DNA of 64,000 bases from Sphingomonadales bacterium (GTDB lineage Bacteria > Pseudomonadota > Alphaproteobacteria > Sphingomonadales > Sphingomonadaceae), in NCBI GenBank assembly GCA_016704425.1, contig JADJAC010000011.1, forward strand, positions 930,001 through 994,000, read 5' to 3'. A program made the translations under genes and the position numbers. Below the pieces are notes generated by a model. It made no database searches and was not told where the DNA came from. It was given only the letters and a program-made list of their open reading frames with translations. Below, piece after piece: positions 16,035 to 24,738 of this stretch (the stretch's first letter is position 1; every line of letters begins with the position of its first letter).

Positions 16035-16754
16035 TCAAAAACGGATCATGATCGCTTCTGCAAGACGCGGAGAGATCGAATGAACCAACTTGAGCAGCTT
16101 GACCATTCCGACATTGGCTTCTTGCCTGTTACCTTCAATTGCGGCGACAATTTCAGCGGCGCATTGTTCCGGCTTCATCTTCGAGCCGCTTCGAGATGCT
16201 GTCATCGCCGTTTCGACCACCGGAGGCAGTGCCTCGATGACGTTCAGGCGTGTTCCGCGCAACTGAAAGCGAATGGCCTTGGTAAAGCTGCGCAGGCCCG
16301 CTTTGGTTGCGCAATAGACTGGCCCGCCAGCGCGTGGTGCAATGGCAAGGCCGGATGTGACGTTGACAAGCGCTGCTTCCGGCCTTGCCTTGAGCTGAGG
16401 CACAAGCAATGCCGCCAGATGGATCGGAGCATCAAGGTTGAGGAAGATCGTCCGGTCGACGGCATCAAGGTCAATCGCTTCGGCAAGATCATAATCGACG
16501 CCAGCCCCTGCATTATTGATCAGAATGTCGAGCGTGCGCGCCGTTGCAGTTTGAGCAAGGGCAGTAACACCCTCCCGTGACGACAGATCGGCCTCGATTG
16601 CCTCGAACCCTTCGGCTCGGGCGGATGCCAGGAGGTTGGTGCGACGGCCACAAACAATGACGGTTGCGCCCTTCTCTTTCAGCAGGCGAGCGATACATAA
16701 ACCGATTCCGTCTGTCCCACCCGTGACAAGAGCAACTTTTCCGCGGATTTCCAT
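16035..16754 (-). CDS. Short-chain dehydrogenase/reductase (DltE-like)
   Basis: Classical SDR of 239 residues. The cofactor motif is VALVTGGTDGIGLCIA (TGxxxGIG), followed by NNAG (ILINNAGAGVDYD) and the catalytic Ser-Tyr-Lys set: VNVTSGLAI, then VYCATKAGLRSF. ATG 16754 has AGAGGATT just upstream and gives the expected N-terminus MEIRGKVALVTGG. It lies 22 bases after the asparaginase gene on the same strand, so a three-gene transcript PAP2-asparaginase-SDR is likely. Substrate cannot be told from sequence. Confidence 0.9.
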   Translation of the reverse strand: MEIRGKVALVTGGTDGIGLCIARLLKEKGATVIVCGRRTNLLASARAEGFEAIEADLSSREGVTALAQTATARTLDILINNAGAGVDYDLAEAIDLDAVDRTIFLNLDAPIHLAALLVPQLKARPEAALVNVTSGLAIAPRAGGPVYCATKAGLRSFTKAIRFQLRGTRLNVIEALPPVVETAMTASRSGSKMKPEQCAAEIVAAIEGNRQEANVGMVKLLKLVHSISPRLAEAIMIRF

Positions 16755-16776
16755 AATCCTCTCCCTCTGATACTGG

Positions 16777-17712
16777 CTATTCGCCTGCATAAATCGCGAC
16801 CTGGCGCAGCCCCGAAGAGTCTGCGCGGCCGCGATACATGCCTGGTGTGTTGAATGCCCAGCCTGCGGTACCGATTGCGGGGGCGAAGATGACACCCCCC
16901 TTCCCACCGAGTATAGAAAGTTCGTCGATCAGGGCATTTGTAGCCGCCTGCATGTCTTCGACTCCCAGACGGGTCCTGGCGGCAATTTCGTGGGCAACGC
17001 TCAACCGAATGAAATACTCGCCTGCGCCTGTGCAGGAAATGGCGCCGGCCCGGTCATCGGCATAGGTGCCCGCCCCGATAATCGGGGAGTCGCCAACGCG
17101 ACCCCACTTCTTGCCCGTCAGTCCGCCGGTTGATGTTGCCGCAGCCACATGTCCGCTTGTGTCGCGCGCGACGGCACCGACCGTGCCGTACTTCATCCCA
17201 AGATCGAACGGTGCTTCAGGATCGGCGAGCAGCTCTTCCAGTTGTCTGCGCCGCTCTGGTGTTTCAAACCAGTCGGGCGAAGCAGCCTCGATCCCGAAAG
17301 CGCGGGCAAAACCGTCCGCGCCCGATCCCGCAAGGAAGACGTGCGGGCTTTGTTCCATCACCGCGCGGGCCAGCACGATTGGATTGCGCGTGGACCTCAC
17401 CCCGGCAACAGCGCCAGCCATTCGGTTGTTGCCTTCCATGATGGCCGCATCGCATTCGATGCGCCCTTCTGCGGTAAACACGGAACCGCGACCGGCGTTG
17501 AATTGCGTATCGTCTTCCAGAACCCGCACCGCAGCTTCGACCGCGTCAAGCGCGTGACCGCCTGTCTGAAGGATCGCAATGGCTGCCTCAAGCGCGGCTG
17601 ACAGGCCCGCCCGAGCAGTTCGGTCCTGTGCCGGATCTGTCGTCGCCCGCTCCATCGAGCCAGCGCCGCCGTGGACGGCAATGGACCAATTGCCGCGACC
17701 GGCTGTCTTCAA
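16777..17712 (-). CDS. iaaA: Isoaspartyl peptidase / L-asparaginase (Ntn hydrolase)
   Basis: Plant-type asparaginase, 311 residues, that cleaves itself to expose a nucleophilic Thr and then hydrolyses asparagine or isoaspartyl peptides. The nucleophile is Thr177 in KYGTVGAVARD. Other blocks are IAVHGGAG near the start, FNAGRGSVFTAEGRIECDA and STGGLTGKKWGRVGDSPIIG. The HGGAG motif begins at residue 14, so the start cannot be the internal ATG. The only fitting codon is TTG at 17712, which overlaps the stop of the upstream PAP2 gene as TTGA. That overlap supports translational coupling. Confidence 0.92.
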   Translation of the reverse strand: MKTAGRGNWSIAVHGGAGSMERATTDPAQDRTARAGLSAALEAAIAILQTGGHALDAVEAAVRVLEDDTQFNAGRGSVFTAEGRIECDAAIMEGNNRMAGAVAGVRSTRNPIVLARAVMEQSPHVFLAGSGADGFARAFGIEAASPDWFETPERRRQLEELLADPEAPFDLGMKYGTVGAVARDTSGHVAAATSTGGLTGKKWGRVGDSPIIGAGTYADDRAGAISCTGAGEYFIRLSVAHEIAARTRLGVEDMQAATNALIDELSILGGKGGVIFAPAIGTAGWAFNTPGMYRGRADSSGLRQVAIYAGE

Positions 17713-18263
17713 AACCGCATCGCCAGAGTCATGCCAGCACCCTTGCTGTCACCCCAGGGTACAACCAATGCCGTCTTCTCAGCGCGTTCGCGAGTGATCA
17801 GGAAACCCGAGGCCGTTCCAATCGCCGCGCCCGCTACAACGTCATACCAGTGATGCTTGTCGGCCTGCACCCGAGCGAAGGCGACGAAGCTGGCAACAGC
17901 AAAAGCAGGGATGCCGACAGATTGTCCCTGCCGGTTGAAAAGCGTGGCCGCTGCCGCAAACGACATGCCGGAATGGCCTGATGGAAAGCTCTTCCGGTCA
18001 CTGCCGTCCGGACGCAGCTCAGGAAATGCTTCCTTCAGTCCGAAGGTGACCAGTTGTGCGGCCGCTATGGATCCCCCTGCCTGAAGAGCGCCATTTGTGT
18101 CGCCTTTGACGATAGGCACGCCGATAGCCAGTGTCGCGAGGCCATAAGCACCAATATCGCTCAGCGTCGCAAAGGTCTTTTCGTTCTTGGCTGCGGCTGG
18201 ACTTGCGATTGTGGCGCAGCACAAGGCCATGATCATCGAAAATTTGGAGAGCATGCGGTGCAT
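17709..18263 (-). CDS. PAP2-family phosphatase, exported
   Basis: Membrane-associated or periplasmic acid phosphatase of the PAP2 superfamily, 184 residues. After a signal sequence (KFSMIMALCCATIASPAAAK) come the three motifs: K......RP in KEAFPELRPDG, PSGH in KSFPSGHSGMSF, and the last motif in ARVQADKHHWYDVVAGAAIG. The last motif has Ala where many members have Ser before Arg. ATG 18263 has GGAGGAGGA upstream. Its stop overlaps the TTG of the asparaginase gene. Lipid phosphate or undecaprenyl pyrophosphate are typical substrates; the real one is unknown. Confidence 0.88.
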   Translation of the reverse strand: MHRMLSKFSMIMALCCATIASPAAAKNEKTFATLSDIGAYGLATLAIGVPIVKGDTNGALQAGGSIAAAQLVTFGLKEAFPELRPDGSDRKSFPSGHSGMSFAAAATLFNRQGQSVGIPAFAVASFVAFARVQADKHHWYDVVAGAAIGTASGFLITRERAEKTALVVPWGDSKGAGMTLAMRF

Positions 18264-18338
18264 GAGGGGATCCTCCTCCGAAAGCGAGAGATGTTGACGG
18301 GGTGACATACCCGCAGCACATGTGCAAGACGCCTGACC

Positions 18339-18857
18339 ATGATCGACTATCGCCCTGCCGCACTGAATGATGCCCCAGCGCTCGCGGAACTGGGTCACGC
18401 CAGTTTCGTGGACGCATTCGGCCATCTTTACAGCACCGAGAATCTGAACATGTTTCTTGAGCAAGCCTATTCCTTGTCGACGGTGGAGGCCGAACTGGCA
18501 AATTCCGCCCGCCTGTTTCGCATTGCAGAGCGCGATGGGTTGATGGTCGGCTATTGCAAGATCGGTTTTGACATCACCCTTGAACATGACGGCAAGGGTC
18601 GGCGCGTGATGGAGCTCAAACAGCTCTACATGCGCGGGAACGAGACAGGCAGCGGGATTGGGGCCGCACTCATGACATGGGCGCTGGGTGAGGCGCGCGC
18701 GCGCGGGTTTGACGATGTCATCCTGAGCGTATGGAGCGAGAATTATGGGGCGCAGCGCTTTTATGCGCGACATGGATTCGAAAAAATTGGGGACACGATC
18801 TTCATGGTCGGAAACCATCGCGACGAAGAACATTTGATGGGATTGCGGCTCCGGTAA
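18339..18857 (+). CDS. GNAT-family N-acetyltransferase
   Basis: Acetyl-CoA-dependent acetyltransferase, 172 residues. The GNAT core is evident: LKQLYMRGNETGSGIGAALMTWAL carries the Q/RxxGxG/A acetyl-CoA loop (here in pieces), and the C-terminal strand pair contains VWSENYGAQRFYARHGFEKIG. The first third (ALAELGHASFVDAFGHLY) resembles protein or polyamine acetylating members. It is divergent from the PAP2 gene and lies 22 bases upstream of ispG. The acceptor is not predictable. Confidence 0.85.
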   Translation: MIDYRPAALNDAPALAELGHASFVDAFGHLYSTENLNMFLEQAYSLSTVEAELANSARLFRIAERDGLMVGYCKIGFDITLEHDGKGRRVMELKQLYMRGNETGSGIGAALMTWALGEARARGFDDVILSVWSENYGAQRFYARHGFEKIGDTIFMVGNHRDEEHLMGLRLR

Positions 18858-18879
18858 CGCCCGGCCTATAAGCATCCTC

Positions 18880-19998
18880 ATGTCCTCGATACGCCCCTGG
18901 CGCGATATTGCGCGCCGAAAGTCCCGCCAGATCATGGTTGGCAACGTGCCCGTCGGCGGGGATGCCCCGATCAGCGTCCAGACAATGACGAATACGCTCA
19001 CATCTGACGCGAAGGCGACGATCGACCAGATTCGAAGGTGCGAGGAGGCTGGTGTCGATATTATTCGCGTGTCCTGTCCCGATGTTGAATCGACGGCTGC
19101 CCTGAAACAGATTGTGCGGGCGGCCCGTGTCCCGATCGTTGCGGACATCCATTTTCACTACAAGCGTGCGCTTGAGGCCGCAGATGCAGGTGCAGCCTGC
19201 CTTCGGATCAACCCGGGGAACATCGGATCGTCTGAGCGCGTTCGAGAAGTCGTCAACGCAGCCAAGGCCAACGGCTGCGCAATCCGCATCGGCGTGAACG
19301 CAGGCAGCCTCGAGAAGGACCTGCTCGAAAAATATGGCGAACCTTGTCCGGACGCGCTTGTGGAAAGCGCTCTCGACCACATCAAGCTTTTGGAAGACCA
19401 TGATTTCCGTGAGTACAAGGTAGCAGTCAAGGCGTCTGACGTCTTCCTTGCAGTGTCCGCCTATATGGGCCTGGCGGAGGCAGTCGACTGTCCCCTGCAT
19501 CTCGGTATCACCGAGGCCGGAGGCCTTATCGGCGGCACTGTCAAATCCGCGATTGGCATCGGTAACCTGCTCTGGGCGGGGATCGGGGACACCATCCGTG
19601 TCTCGCTTTCTGCAGAACCGGAAGAGGAAGTCAGGGTCGGGTATGAGATCCTCAAGTCCTTGGGCGTACGGACGCGCGGAGTCCGGATCGTGTCCTGCCC
19701 ATCCTGTGCCAGGCAGGGATTTGATGTAATCCGCACCGTGCAGAAGCTTGAGGAGCGGCTGCAGCATATTCACACACCGCTTTCGCTCTCCGTCCTGGGA
19801 TGTGTCGTCAATGGCCCTGGCGAAGCGCGCGAGACGGATATTGGTCTGACAGGAGGCGGCGCAGGCAAGCATATGGTCTATTTGTCCGGAGTGACCGATC
19901 ACCACATTCAGGACGAGGAGATGGTCGACCATATTGTAAAACTGGTGGAACAGAAAGCAGCAGAGATTGAAGCCGGCGTGTCGAAGGCTGCTGCTTGA
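18880..19998 (+). CDS. ispG: 4-hydroxy-3-methylbut-2-enyl diphosphate synthase (IspG)
   Basis: Penultimate step of the MEP isoprenoid pathway, reductive ring opening of MEcPP using a 4Fe-4S cluster. Length 372 residues. N-terminal TIM-barrel blocks: PISVQTMTNTLTSDAKATI, IIRVSCPDVESTAAL, LRINPGNIGSSERVREVV. The cluster ligands are in SCPSCARQGFDV (two Cys) and LGCVVNGPGEA (one Cys), plus a conserved Glu. It has the bacterial form without the plant insert. Start ATG 18880 gives the standard MSSIRPWRDIARRKSRQI opening. Confidence 0.97.
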   Translation: MSSIRPWRDIARRKSRQIMVGNVPVGGDAPISVQTMTNTLTSDAKATIDQIRRCEEAGVDIIRVSCPDVESTAALKQIVRAARVPIVADIHFHYKRALEAADAGAACLRINPGNIGSSERVREVVNAAKANGCAIRIGVNAGSLEKDLLEKYGEPCPDALVESALDHIKLLEDHDFREYKVAVKASDVFLAVSAYMGLAEAVDCPLHLGITEAGGLIGGTVKSAIGIGNLLWAGIGDTIRVSLSAEPEEEVRVGYEILKSLGVRTRGVRIVSCPSCARQGFDVIRTVQKLEERLQHIHTPLSLSVLGCVVNGPGEARETDIGLTGGGAGKHMVYLSGVTDHHIQDEEMVDHIVKLVEQKAAEIEAGVSKAAA

Positions 19999-20052
19999 GC
20001 GCCGCCATTGTCTTTCATTCTTCCATAACCCGAACCAGACTATGACACTGCC

Positions 20053-20559
20053 ATGTCGCACAAGCTGTTAGCCTTTGTCATCGGGCTGGGCCTCGTGATC
20101 GGAGCCCTTTGGCCTTCCAGCCGCAAGCCGGTTGAAACTCCGCCCGTGGTTGCGCCGTCCAAAGGTGGCAAGGTGATTGCAGTTCCGTCTGCGCCAAGCG
20201 AGATTGTTCTCACAAGAAGCCAGAACGGCCATTTCTATGCGGATCTCAACGTTGACGGGCAGACGATACATTTCCTCGTCGACACGGGAACGAGCTCAAT
20301 TGCCCTTTCTGCCGCCGATGCCCGAAAGCTCGGAATCAGCTGGACCGAGCAGGACCTGAAGCCCGTCGGTCGCGGTGTATCCGGTCCGGTCAATGGGAAG
20401 TTTGTGACGCTTCATCGCATGCAACTTGGAAGCAAGGAGGCATGGGATATGGAAGCGGCCGTAATCCCCAACGGGCTTGAAGTTTCTCTTCTGGGCCAGA
20501 CTTTCCTTGAAAAGATCGGCTCCGTCAGCATCAATGGCGACCAAATGATCCTTCGCTGA
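20053..20559 (+). CDS. Retropepsin-like aspartic protease (TIGR02281 type)
   Basis: A 168-residue protein with an N-terminal membrane anchor (LLAFVIGLGLVIGALWP), a proline-rich linker, then one retropepsin-like domain. The catalytic motif is FLVDTGTSSIALSAADARKL, and the second hydrophobic-Gly signature is SLLGQTFLEKIGSVSI. Such proteins are presumed to act as homodimers in the periplasm, one Asp per monomer. Substrate is unknown. It sits 55 bases after ispG and 46 before an SDR gene. Confidence 0.88.
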   Translation: MSHKLLAFVIGLGLVIGALWPSSRKPVETPPVVAPSKGGKVIAVPSAPSEIVLTRSQNGHFYADLNVDGQTIHFLVDTGTSSIALSAADARKLGISWTEQDLKPVGRGVSGPVNGKFVTLHRMQLGSKEAWDMEAAVIPNGLEVSLLGQTFLEKIGSVSINGDQMILR

Positions 20560-20604
20560 ACAAACGGACTGGACAGGCCGAAGCTGCATCGGCAATCCGG
20601 GTGG

Positions 20605-21384
20605 ATGACGGGTTTGACACTTTCGGGGCGGGTGGCCCTTGTGACGGGAGCAAGCAGGGGCATTGGTCGCGGCATTGCGCTGGCGCTTGCCCGTGCTGGC
20701 GCAGAAATTGCCGTGAACTATCGACGGGAGGCTGAGGCGGCCGCTGCTGTTGTCGCCGAGATCTGCGCGATGGGCAGAAGAGCCAAGGCCTATCATGCCC
20801 CTGTGGACGATTTTGAAGCATGTTCGTCAATGGTCGACGCTGTCGTTCGGGATTTTGGAGGACTCTCGATCCTCATCAACAATGCCGGGATTGCGAGCCG
20901 TGGCAGGACAGTTGCGGAAACCGATCCAATGGAAATGGAACGCGTGGTGCGTGTCCATGCCTTTGGACCCCATTACATGTCGAAGCTTGCGATTCCGCAC
21001 CTCCGCAAGAATGCACGCAGCGACATCGTAATGATTTCGAGCGTCGCAACGCAGACCAATTCGGCAAATGGGGCGCCTTACAACATGGGCAAGGCAGCCT
21101 CTGAAGCGCTAGCTCTGACGATCGCCAAGGAAGAAGGCGCGAACGGTATCCGTGTGAACATTGTCGCGCCAAGCCTGACGGTGTCCGACATGGGTGAACG
21201 TCTGGCAAAGGCGGTTGCCGGCGTCGATGACATTCACTTGCTCGACGCGGGCTTTCCCTTCGGCAGGGTGCCCACCCCCGATGATGTGGCATCTGCCGTG
21301 CTGTGGTTGGTGTCCGATGCCAATACTTATGCTTCGGGGCAGAAAATCAACATTGATGGTGGCTCAAGCGGCAGCGTCCGCTAA
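20605..21384 (+). CDS. FabG-like short-chain dehydrogenase
   Basis: Classical SDR, 259 residues. Cofactor motif VALVTGASRGIGRGIA, then NNAG (ILINNAGIASRG), catalytic Ser in VMISSVATQTNS, and Tyr-Lys in PYNMGKAASEAL. The C-terminus ASGQKINIDGGSSGS is typical of FabG-like reductases. Arg after the Gly motif (NYRRE) suggests NADPH preference. No other fatty-acid genes are nearby, so it is not called fabG. An EamA exporter gene starts ten bases later. Confidence 0.88.
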   Translation: MTGLTLSGRVALVTGASRGIGRGIALALARAGAEIAVNYRREAEAAAAVVAEICAMGRRAKAYHAPVDDFEACSSMVDAVVRDFGGLSILINNAGIASRGRTVAETDPMEMERVVRVHAFGPHYMSKLAIPHLRKNARSDIVMISSVATQTNSANGAPYNMGKAASEALALTIAKEEGANGIRVNIVAPSLTVSDMGERLAKAVAGVDDIHLLDAGFPFGRVPTPDDVASAVLWLVSDANTYASGQKINIDGGSSGSVR

Positions 21385-21393
21385 GAGCAGCAC

Positions 21394-22302
21394 ATGTCGA
21401 GTTCTGACCGCACATCGACGGCTATCCCGTATGGCATGGCGACGCTTGGCATCGCCACGTTCTCAACAATGGACGTGGTCATGAAGGGCCTTTCGATCAG
21501 CCTTGGGGCTTATAATGCGATGCTGTGGCGGATGTTGGCGGGCATCATCCTGGGGGGTCTCCTGTTTCTGGTTTCCGGCACGAAAATGCCCGCACGTTCG
21601 ACTTTCAAGCTCCACGCGTTGCGGGGCACAATCGCCGCCTTCATGGCGACCAGTTTTTTCTGGGGACTGGCGCGCGTGCCCCTTGCTGAAGCGATTGCCC
21701 TGTCCTTCATTGCGCCGCTGATTACGCTCTATCTCGCTGCGGTCCTGCTTGGCGAAAAGGTAAGCAGGGGCGCGATTTTTGCGACGATCATCGGCTTTCT
21801 GGGAGTTCTCGTCATTCTTTCTGTGCGGGTCGCGGGAGAATATCAGCCGGAAGTTTTGAAGGGCAGTGCCGCAATTCTCGTGTCCGCTGTCCTGTACGCC
21901 TATAATCTTGTGCTCCAGCGCAAGCAGGCGCAACTGGCCTCTCCGATCGAAATTGTTTTCTTCCAGAATCTGACGGCCGGCACTGTACTTTTGGTCGCGG
22001 CACCCTGGCTCGCTGTCGTTCCGGCAGTTTCCCACGCCCCTGCGATTGTCGGCTCGACGGTACTGGCCATCGTTTCGCTGCTCTTGCTGTCATGGGCCTA
22101 TGCGCGGGCAGAAGCTCAAGTACTTGTCTCAGTAGAATATACAGCGTTTGTCTGGGCGGCCATTTTCGGATGGTATTTCTTCAGTGAGGCCGTCTCGCTC
22201 GCGACGCTCATCGGGACAGTGTTGATTGTTGGCGGTTGCTTCATTGCTGCTCGCCAGAAGCCCGATTCGAAGCCTTCTCATGTCGAGGTCGTCGCTTTGT
22301 GA
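21394..22302 (+). CDS. EamA/DMT-family exporter (first of a tandem pair)
   Basis: Drug/metabolite transporter superfamily, 302 residues, ten predicted membrane helices in two EamA repeats. Typical stretches are TFSTMDVVMKGLSISLGAYN, AEAIALSFIAPLITLYLAAV and, in the second repeat, SVEYTAFVWAAIFGWYFFSE. Characterised members export amino acids or metabolites. It is ten bases after the SDR and 21 bases before a second, distinct EamA gene. The two differ in sequence throughout, so they are not a recent duplication. Confidence 0.88.
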   Translation: MSSSDRTSTAIPYGMATLGIATFSTMDVVMKGLSISLGAYNAMLWRMLAGIILGGLLFLVSGTKMPARSTFKLHALRGTIAAFMATSFFWGLARVPLAEAIALSFIAPLITLYLAAVLLGEKVSRGAIFATIIGFLGVLVILSVRVAGEYQPEVLKGSAAILVSAVLYAYNLVLQRKQAQLASPIEIVFFQNLTAGTVLLVAAPWLAVVPAVSHAPAIVGSTVLAIVSLLLLSWAYARAEAQVLVSVEYTAFVWAAIFGWYFFSEAVSLATLIGTVLIVGGCFIAARQKPDSKPSHVEVVAL

Positions 22303-22322
22303 GCGGGCACCAGAAGACTGCC

Positions 22323-23201
22323 ATGCCATTGACTCATTTCACCCTCGCATTGCTGGTGATGGCAGTTTGGGGCAGCAATTTTGTCGTGATAAAAGCGGCC
22401 TTGCAGCATTTGCCGCCACTCCTTCTTGCGGCACTGCGCTTCACATTTGCATTCTTCCCGATTGCTTTTTTTCTCAAGAAGCCCGCGGTTTCTCTGGGCA
22501 ATCTGGCGAGCTACGGGCTGCTTATCGGTGTCGGCCAATTCGGGTTGCTGTTCATCGCCATGCGGCACGATATCACGCCGGGCCTCGCATCGCTGGTGGT
22601 GCAGGTTCAGGTTTTTTTCACGATCGGCTTTTCGATGCGGCTGACGGGCGAGCATGTGCACCGTTTCCAACTGGTAGCGCTCCTGCTTGCAGTTGCGGGC
22701 CTTGGCGTGATCGCGACCCATGCCGAAGGGAGCGCGACGGCACTTGGGCTGCTGCTCGTGATTGGCGCCGCAATGAGCTGGGCCTGCGGGAATGTCATCT
22801 CGCGCGCCGCGGGGCAGGTCAATATGCTGTCCTATGTCGTCTGGGCGAGCATTTTTGCAGTGCCGCCACTATTCCTGCTTTCATGGATGTTTGAAGGCTT
22901 GCCCGCGATGGCATCGGGCGTCCGCAATGCCGATGCGATGACGTGGGCCGCTGTCCTCTGGCAGTCCGTCGGGAACACCATGTTCGGCTATGCGGCCTGG
23001 GGCTGGCTGCTGTCGCGGCATCCTGCGGCCACAGTCACGCCTATGGCTCTCCTCGTCCCGGTCTTTGGGATTGGCGCGTCTGCGCTTCTTCTGGGTGAAG
23101 CTTTGCCCGCGTGGAAGCTCCTTGCAGCCGTGCTGGTGATGTCCGGCCTTGTGGTCGGGCTGCTTTGGCCGCGCATTGCAGCATTGAGGCACTTTCAATG
23201 A
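22323..23201 (+). CDS. EamA/DMT-family exporter (second of the pair)
   Basis: Ten-helix transporter of 292 residues with two EamA repeats. The opening MAVWGSNFVVIKAALQHLPP is the usual first-helix motif. Repeat two contains GNTMFGYAAWGWLLSRHPAA and ends with VTPMALLVPVFGIGASALLL. ATG 22323 gives the expected N-terminus; a longer frame from 22236 overlaps the previous gene. Its stop overlaps the next ATG as ATGA, linking it to the acetyltransferase. It resembles the amino-acid/cysteine-exporting group, but substrate is unproven. Confidence 0.88.
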   Translation: MPLTHFTLALLVMAVWGSNFVVIKAALQHLPPLLLAALRFTFAFFPIAFFLKKPAVSLGNLASYGLLIGVGQFGLLFIAMRHDITPGLASLVVQVQVFFTIGFSMRLTGEHVHRFQLVALLLAVAGLGVIATHAEGSATALGLLLVIGAAMSWACGNVISRAAGQVNMLSYVVWASIFAVPPLFLLSWMFEGLPAMASGVRNADAMTWAAVLWQSVGNTMFGYAAWGWLLSRHPAATVTPMALLVPVFGIGASALLLGEALPAWKLLAAVLVMSGLVVGLLWPRIAALRHFQ

Positions 23202-23677
23202 CACTATCCATTCGTGAAGCCGTGCAAGACGATCTTGGCCTGATCTTTCGGTTCATCTGCGATCTGGCCGAATATGAACGCCTTCGCCATGAGGTCCATG
23301 CTGACGTTGAGACGCTAGGCAACTACTTGTTCGGACCGCGTCCGATGGCCGAAGTCCTCATCGGTGAGATAGACGGAGCGCCGAAGGGCTTTGCACTCTT
23401 CTTCCACAATTTTTCGACCTTTGAGGGCAAACCGGGTCTTTATCTCGAAGATTTGTTCGTAGCACCCGAGGCGCGCGGTTCAGGCTTGGGCAAGGCGCTT
23501 CTTTCCCGGCTTGGGCGGATTGCACTTGATCGGGGCTGCGCACGTTTCGAATGGTCTGTGCTTGACTGGAACGAACCCGCAATTGCCTTTTACAGGGCAA
23601 TCGGGGCAAGGCCGATGGATGAATGGACAGTGCAGCGCCTTGATGGTGAGGCGCTGAGGCAATTGGCGGAACAATGA
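23198..23677 (+). CDS. GNAT-family N-acetyltransferase (diamine acetyltransferase-like)
   Basis: Acetyltransferase of 159 residues. ATG 23198 overlaps the previous stop (ATGA). The core includes GLYLEDLFVAPEARGSGLGK, the acetyl-CoA loop, and FEWSVLDWNEPAIAFYRAIG, which closely resembles the spermidine/spermine and diamine acetyltransferase group. The opening REAVQDDLGLIFRFICDLAEYE fits the same group. Its own stop overlaps chorismate mutase (ATGA), so exporter, acetyltransferase and mutase are translationally chained. Polyamine substrate is an inference. Confidence 0.88.
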   Translation: MTLSIREAVQDDLGLIFRFICDLAEYERLRHEVHADVETLGNYLFGPRPMAEVLIGEIDGAPKGFALFFHNFSTFEGKPGLYLEDLFVAPEARGSGLGKALLSRLGRIALDRGCARFEWSVLDWNEPAIAFYRAIGARPMDEWTVQRLDGEALRQLAEQ

Positions 23678-23985
23678 TCAAAGACCCCCAAGATTGCATG
23701 ACAATGGCCGAAGTCAGGGCTGGCGTGGACCATGTCGATGAGGTTCTGATCAACCTGCTGGGTCAGCGCTTTGGTTACATGGCCGCCGCTGCGCGCATCA
23801 AGGATGATCGGAACAAGGTTCGCGACGAGGTGCGCAAGGCTCAAGTCATCGACAATGCAATACGACACGCGCGCGACGCTGGCGTTCCCGAACCGCTTGT
23901 GGCGGCGCTCTGGGAAATGCTGGTTGAACGCTCAATCAGCTATGAAGCCATGCTGTTTGATCGGAAGTCCGATAGGTCAGCCTGA
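23674..23985 (+). CDS. Chorismate mutase (AroQ class, monofunctional)
   Basis: All-helical chorismate mutase, 103 residues, converting chorismate to prephenate for Phe/Tyr synthesis. Family text: MAEVRAGVDHVDEVLINLLGQR in helix 1 (shown in part), AAAARIKDDRNKVRDEVRKA with the active-site Lys/Arg, and LWEMLVERSISYEAM. Length and the ring of basic residues match the AroQ alpha type, like PchB. Start ATG 23674 overlaps the previous stop. Its 3' end overlaps the end of the opposing hydrolase gene by nine bases. Confidence 0.9.
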   Translation: MIKDPQDCMTMAEVRAGVDHVDEVLINLLGQRFGYMAAAARIKDDRNKVRDEVRKAQVIDNAIRHARDAGVPEPLVAALWEMLVERSISYEAMLFDRKSDRSA

Positions 23986-24738
23986 AGCTGCTTCAGTCAG
24001 CAACTCCACTGTTTCATCAAGCGCCGTGATCATCGCCATATGGCCGGTGTCGATTCGGCGGGCGATCCAATGAGAACCATATGCGCCTGCCGCTACTTCC
24101 TTGTGATGCGCCACAAATGGCGTGCCGGGCATCGGCGGATTATCGCAGACAATATAGGTCGAAGGGATTTCTGGTCGGCCATGAACGAGCGGCAGGGGCT
24201 CGACAAAGCTTGAAAGCGGTTGCTCCGTCATGTTGCGCAAATCCCAGTCGCGCAGCTCCGCAGTTGCAAGGTGTAACCCGACCAATTCGGCTGGTGGTGG
24301 CGCAATCCATTCGCCGTCACTGGCCTGAGCTTCGAGCGAACGGCGAAGCCGGGCCATGGACTCCGCGCTTGCTCCCGGCGCGCATGTGACAACTGACTGG
24401 CCATCGTTGGGGGCAAAGGCGTCAAGATAGACCAGGCGCTTGATACGTTCGGCCATCCTGTCTGCAACGCCGGTGATGACCATGCCGCCAAAGCTGTGGC
24501 CGACAAGCACCACGTCTTGCAATTCTTCGGTTTCGATGGTGGCCGCGACGTCCGTGATGAATGTCTGCAGGCCTTGATATGCGGCGCGGAGGTGCTTCTT
24601 GTCGCCCAGTCCGGTCAATGTCGGTGTATGGACCAACGCGCCACGCGAACGGAGACGCGCTGCAACATCACGCCAGCACCAGCCGCCGTGCCAGGCACCG
24701 TGGACGAGCACGAAGGTCTGGCCGGAAAGGTCGGTCAT
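23977..24738 (-). CDS. Alpha/beta-hydrolase
   Basis: Serine hydrolase of 253 residues in the Abhydrolase_6 group that includes plant methylesterase-like and EstC-like enzymes. Motifs: FVLVHGAWHGGWCWRDVAAR for the oxyanion loop, nucleophile elbow VLVGHSFGGMV, acid near LVYLDAFAPNDGQS, and catalytic His in RIDTGHMAM. ATG 24738 overlaps the pyrophosphatase stop (ATGA), so it is cotranscribed with ppa. Its end runs nine bases into the convergent chorismate mutase gene. Substrate unknown. Confidence 0.85.
   Translation of the reverse strand: MTDLSGQTFVLVHGAWHGGWCWRDVAARLRSRGALVHTPTLTGLGDKKHLRAAYQGLQTFITDVAATIETEELQDVVLVGHSFGGMVITGVADRMAERIKRLVYLDAFAPNDGQSVVTCAPGASAESMARLRRSLEAQASDGEWIAPPPAELVGLHLATAELRDWDLRNMTEQPLSSFVEPLPLVHGRPEIPSTYIVCDNPPMPGTPFVAHHKEVAAGAYGSHWIARRIDTGHMAMITALDETVELLTEAASG

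Noticed and set aside
18802..20061. 419-residue minus-strand frame opposite ispG
   Set aside because: Shadow of ispG and the neighbouring GNAT gene; no recognisable motif or ribosome site.
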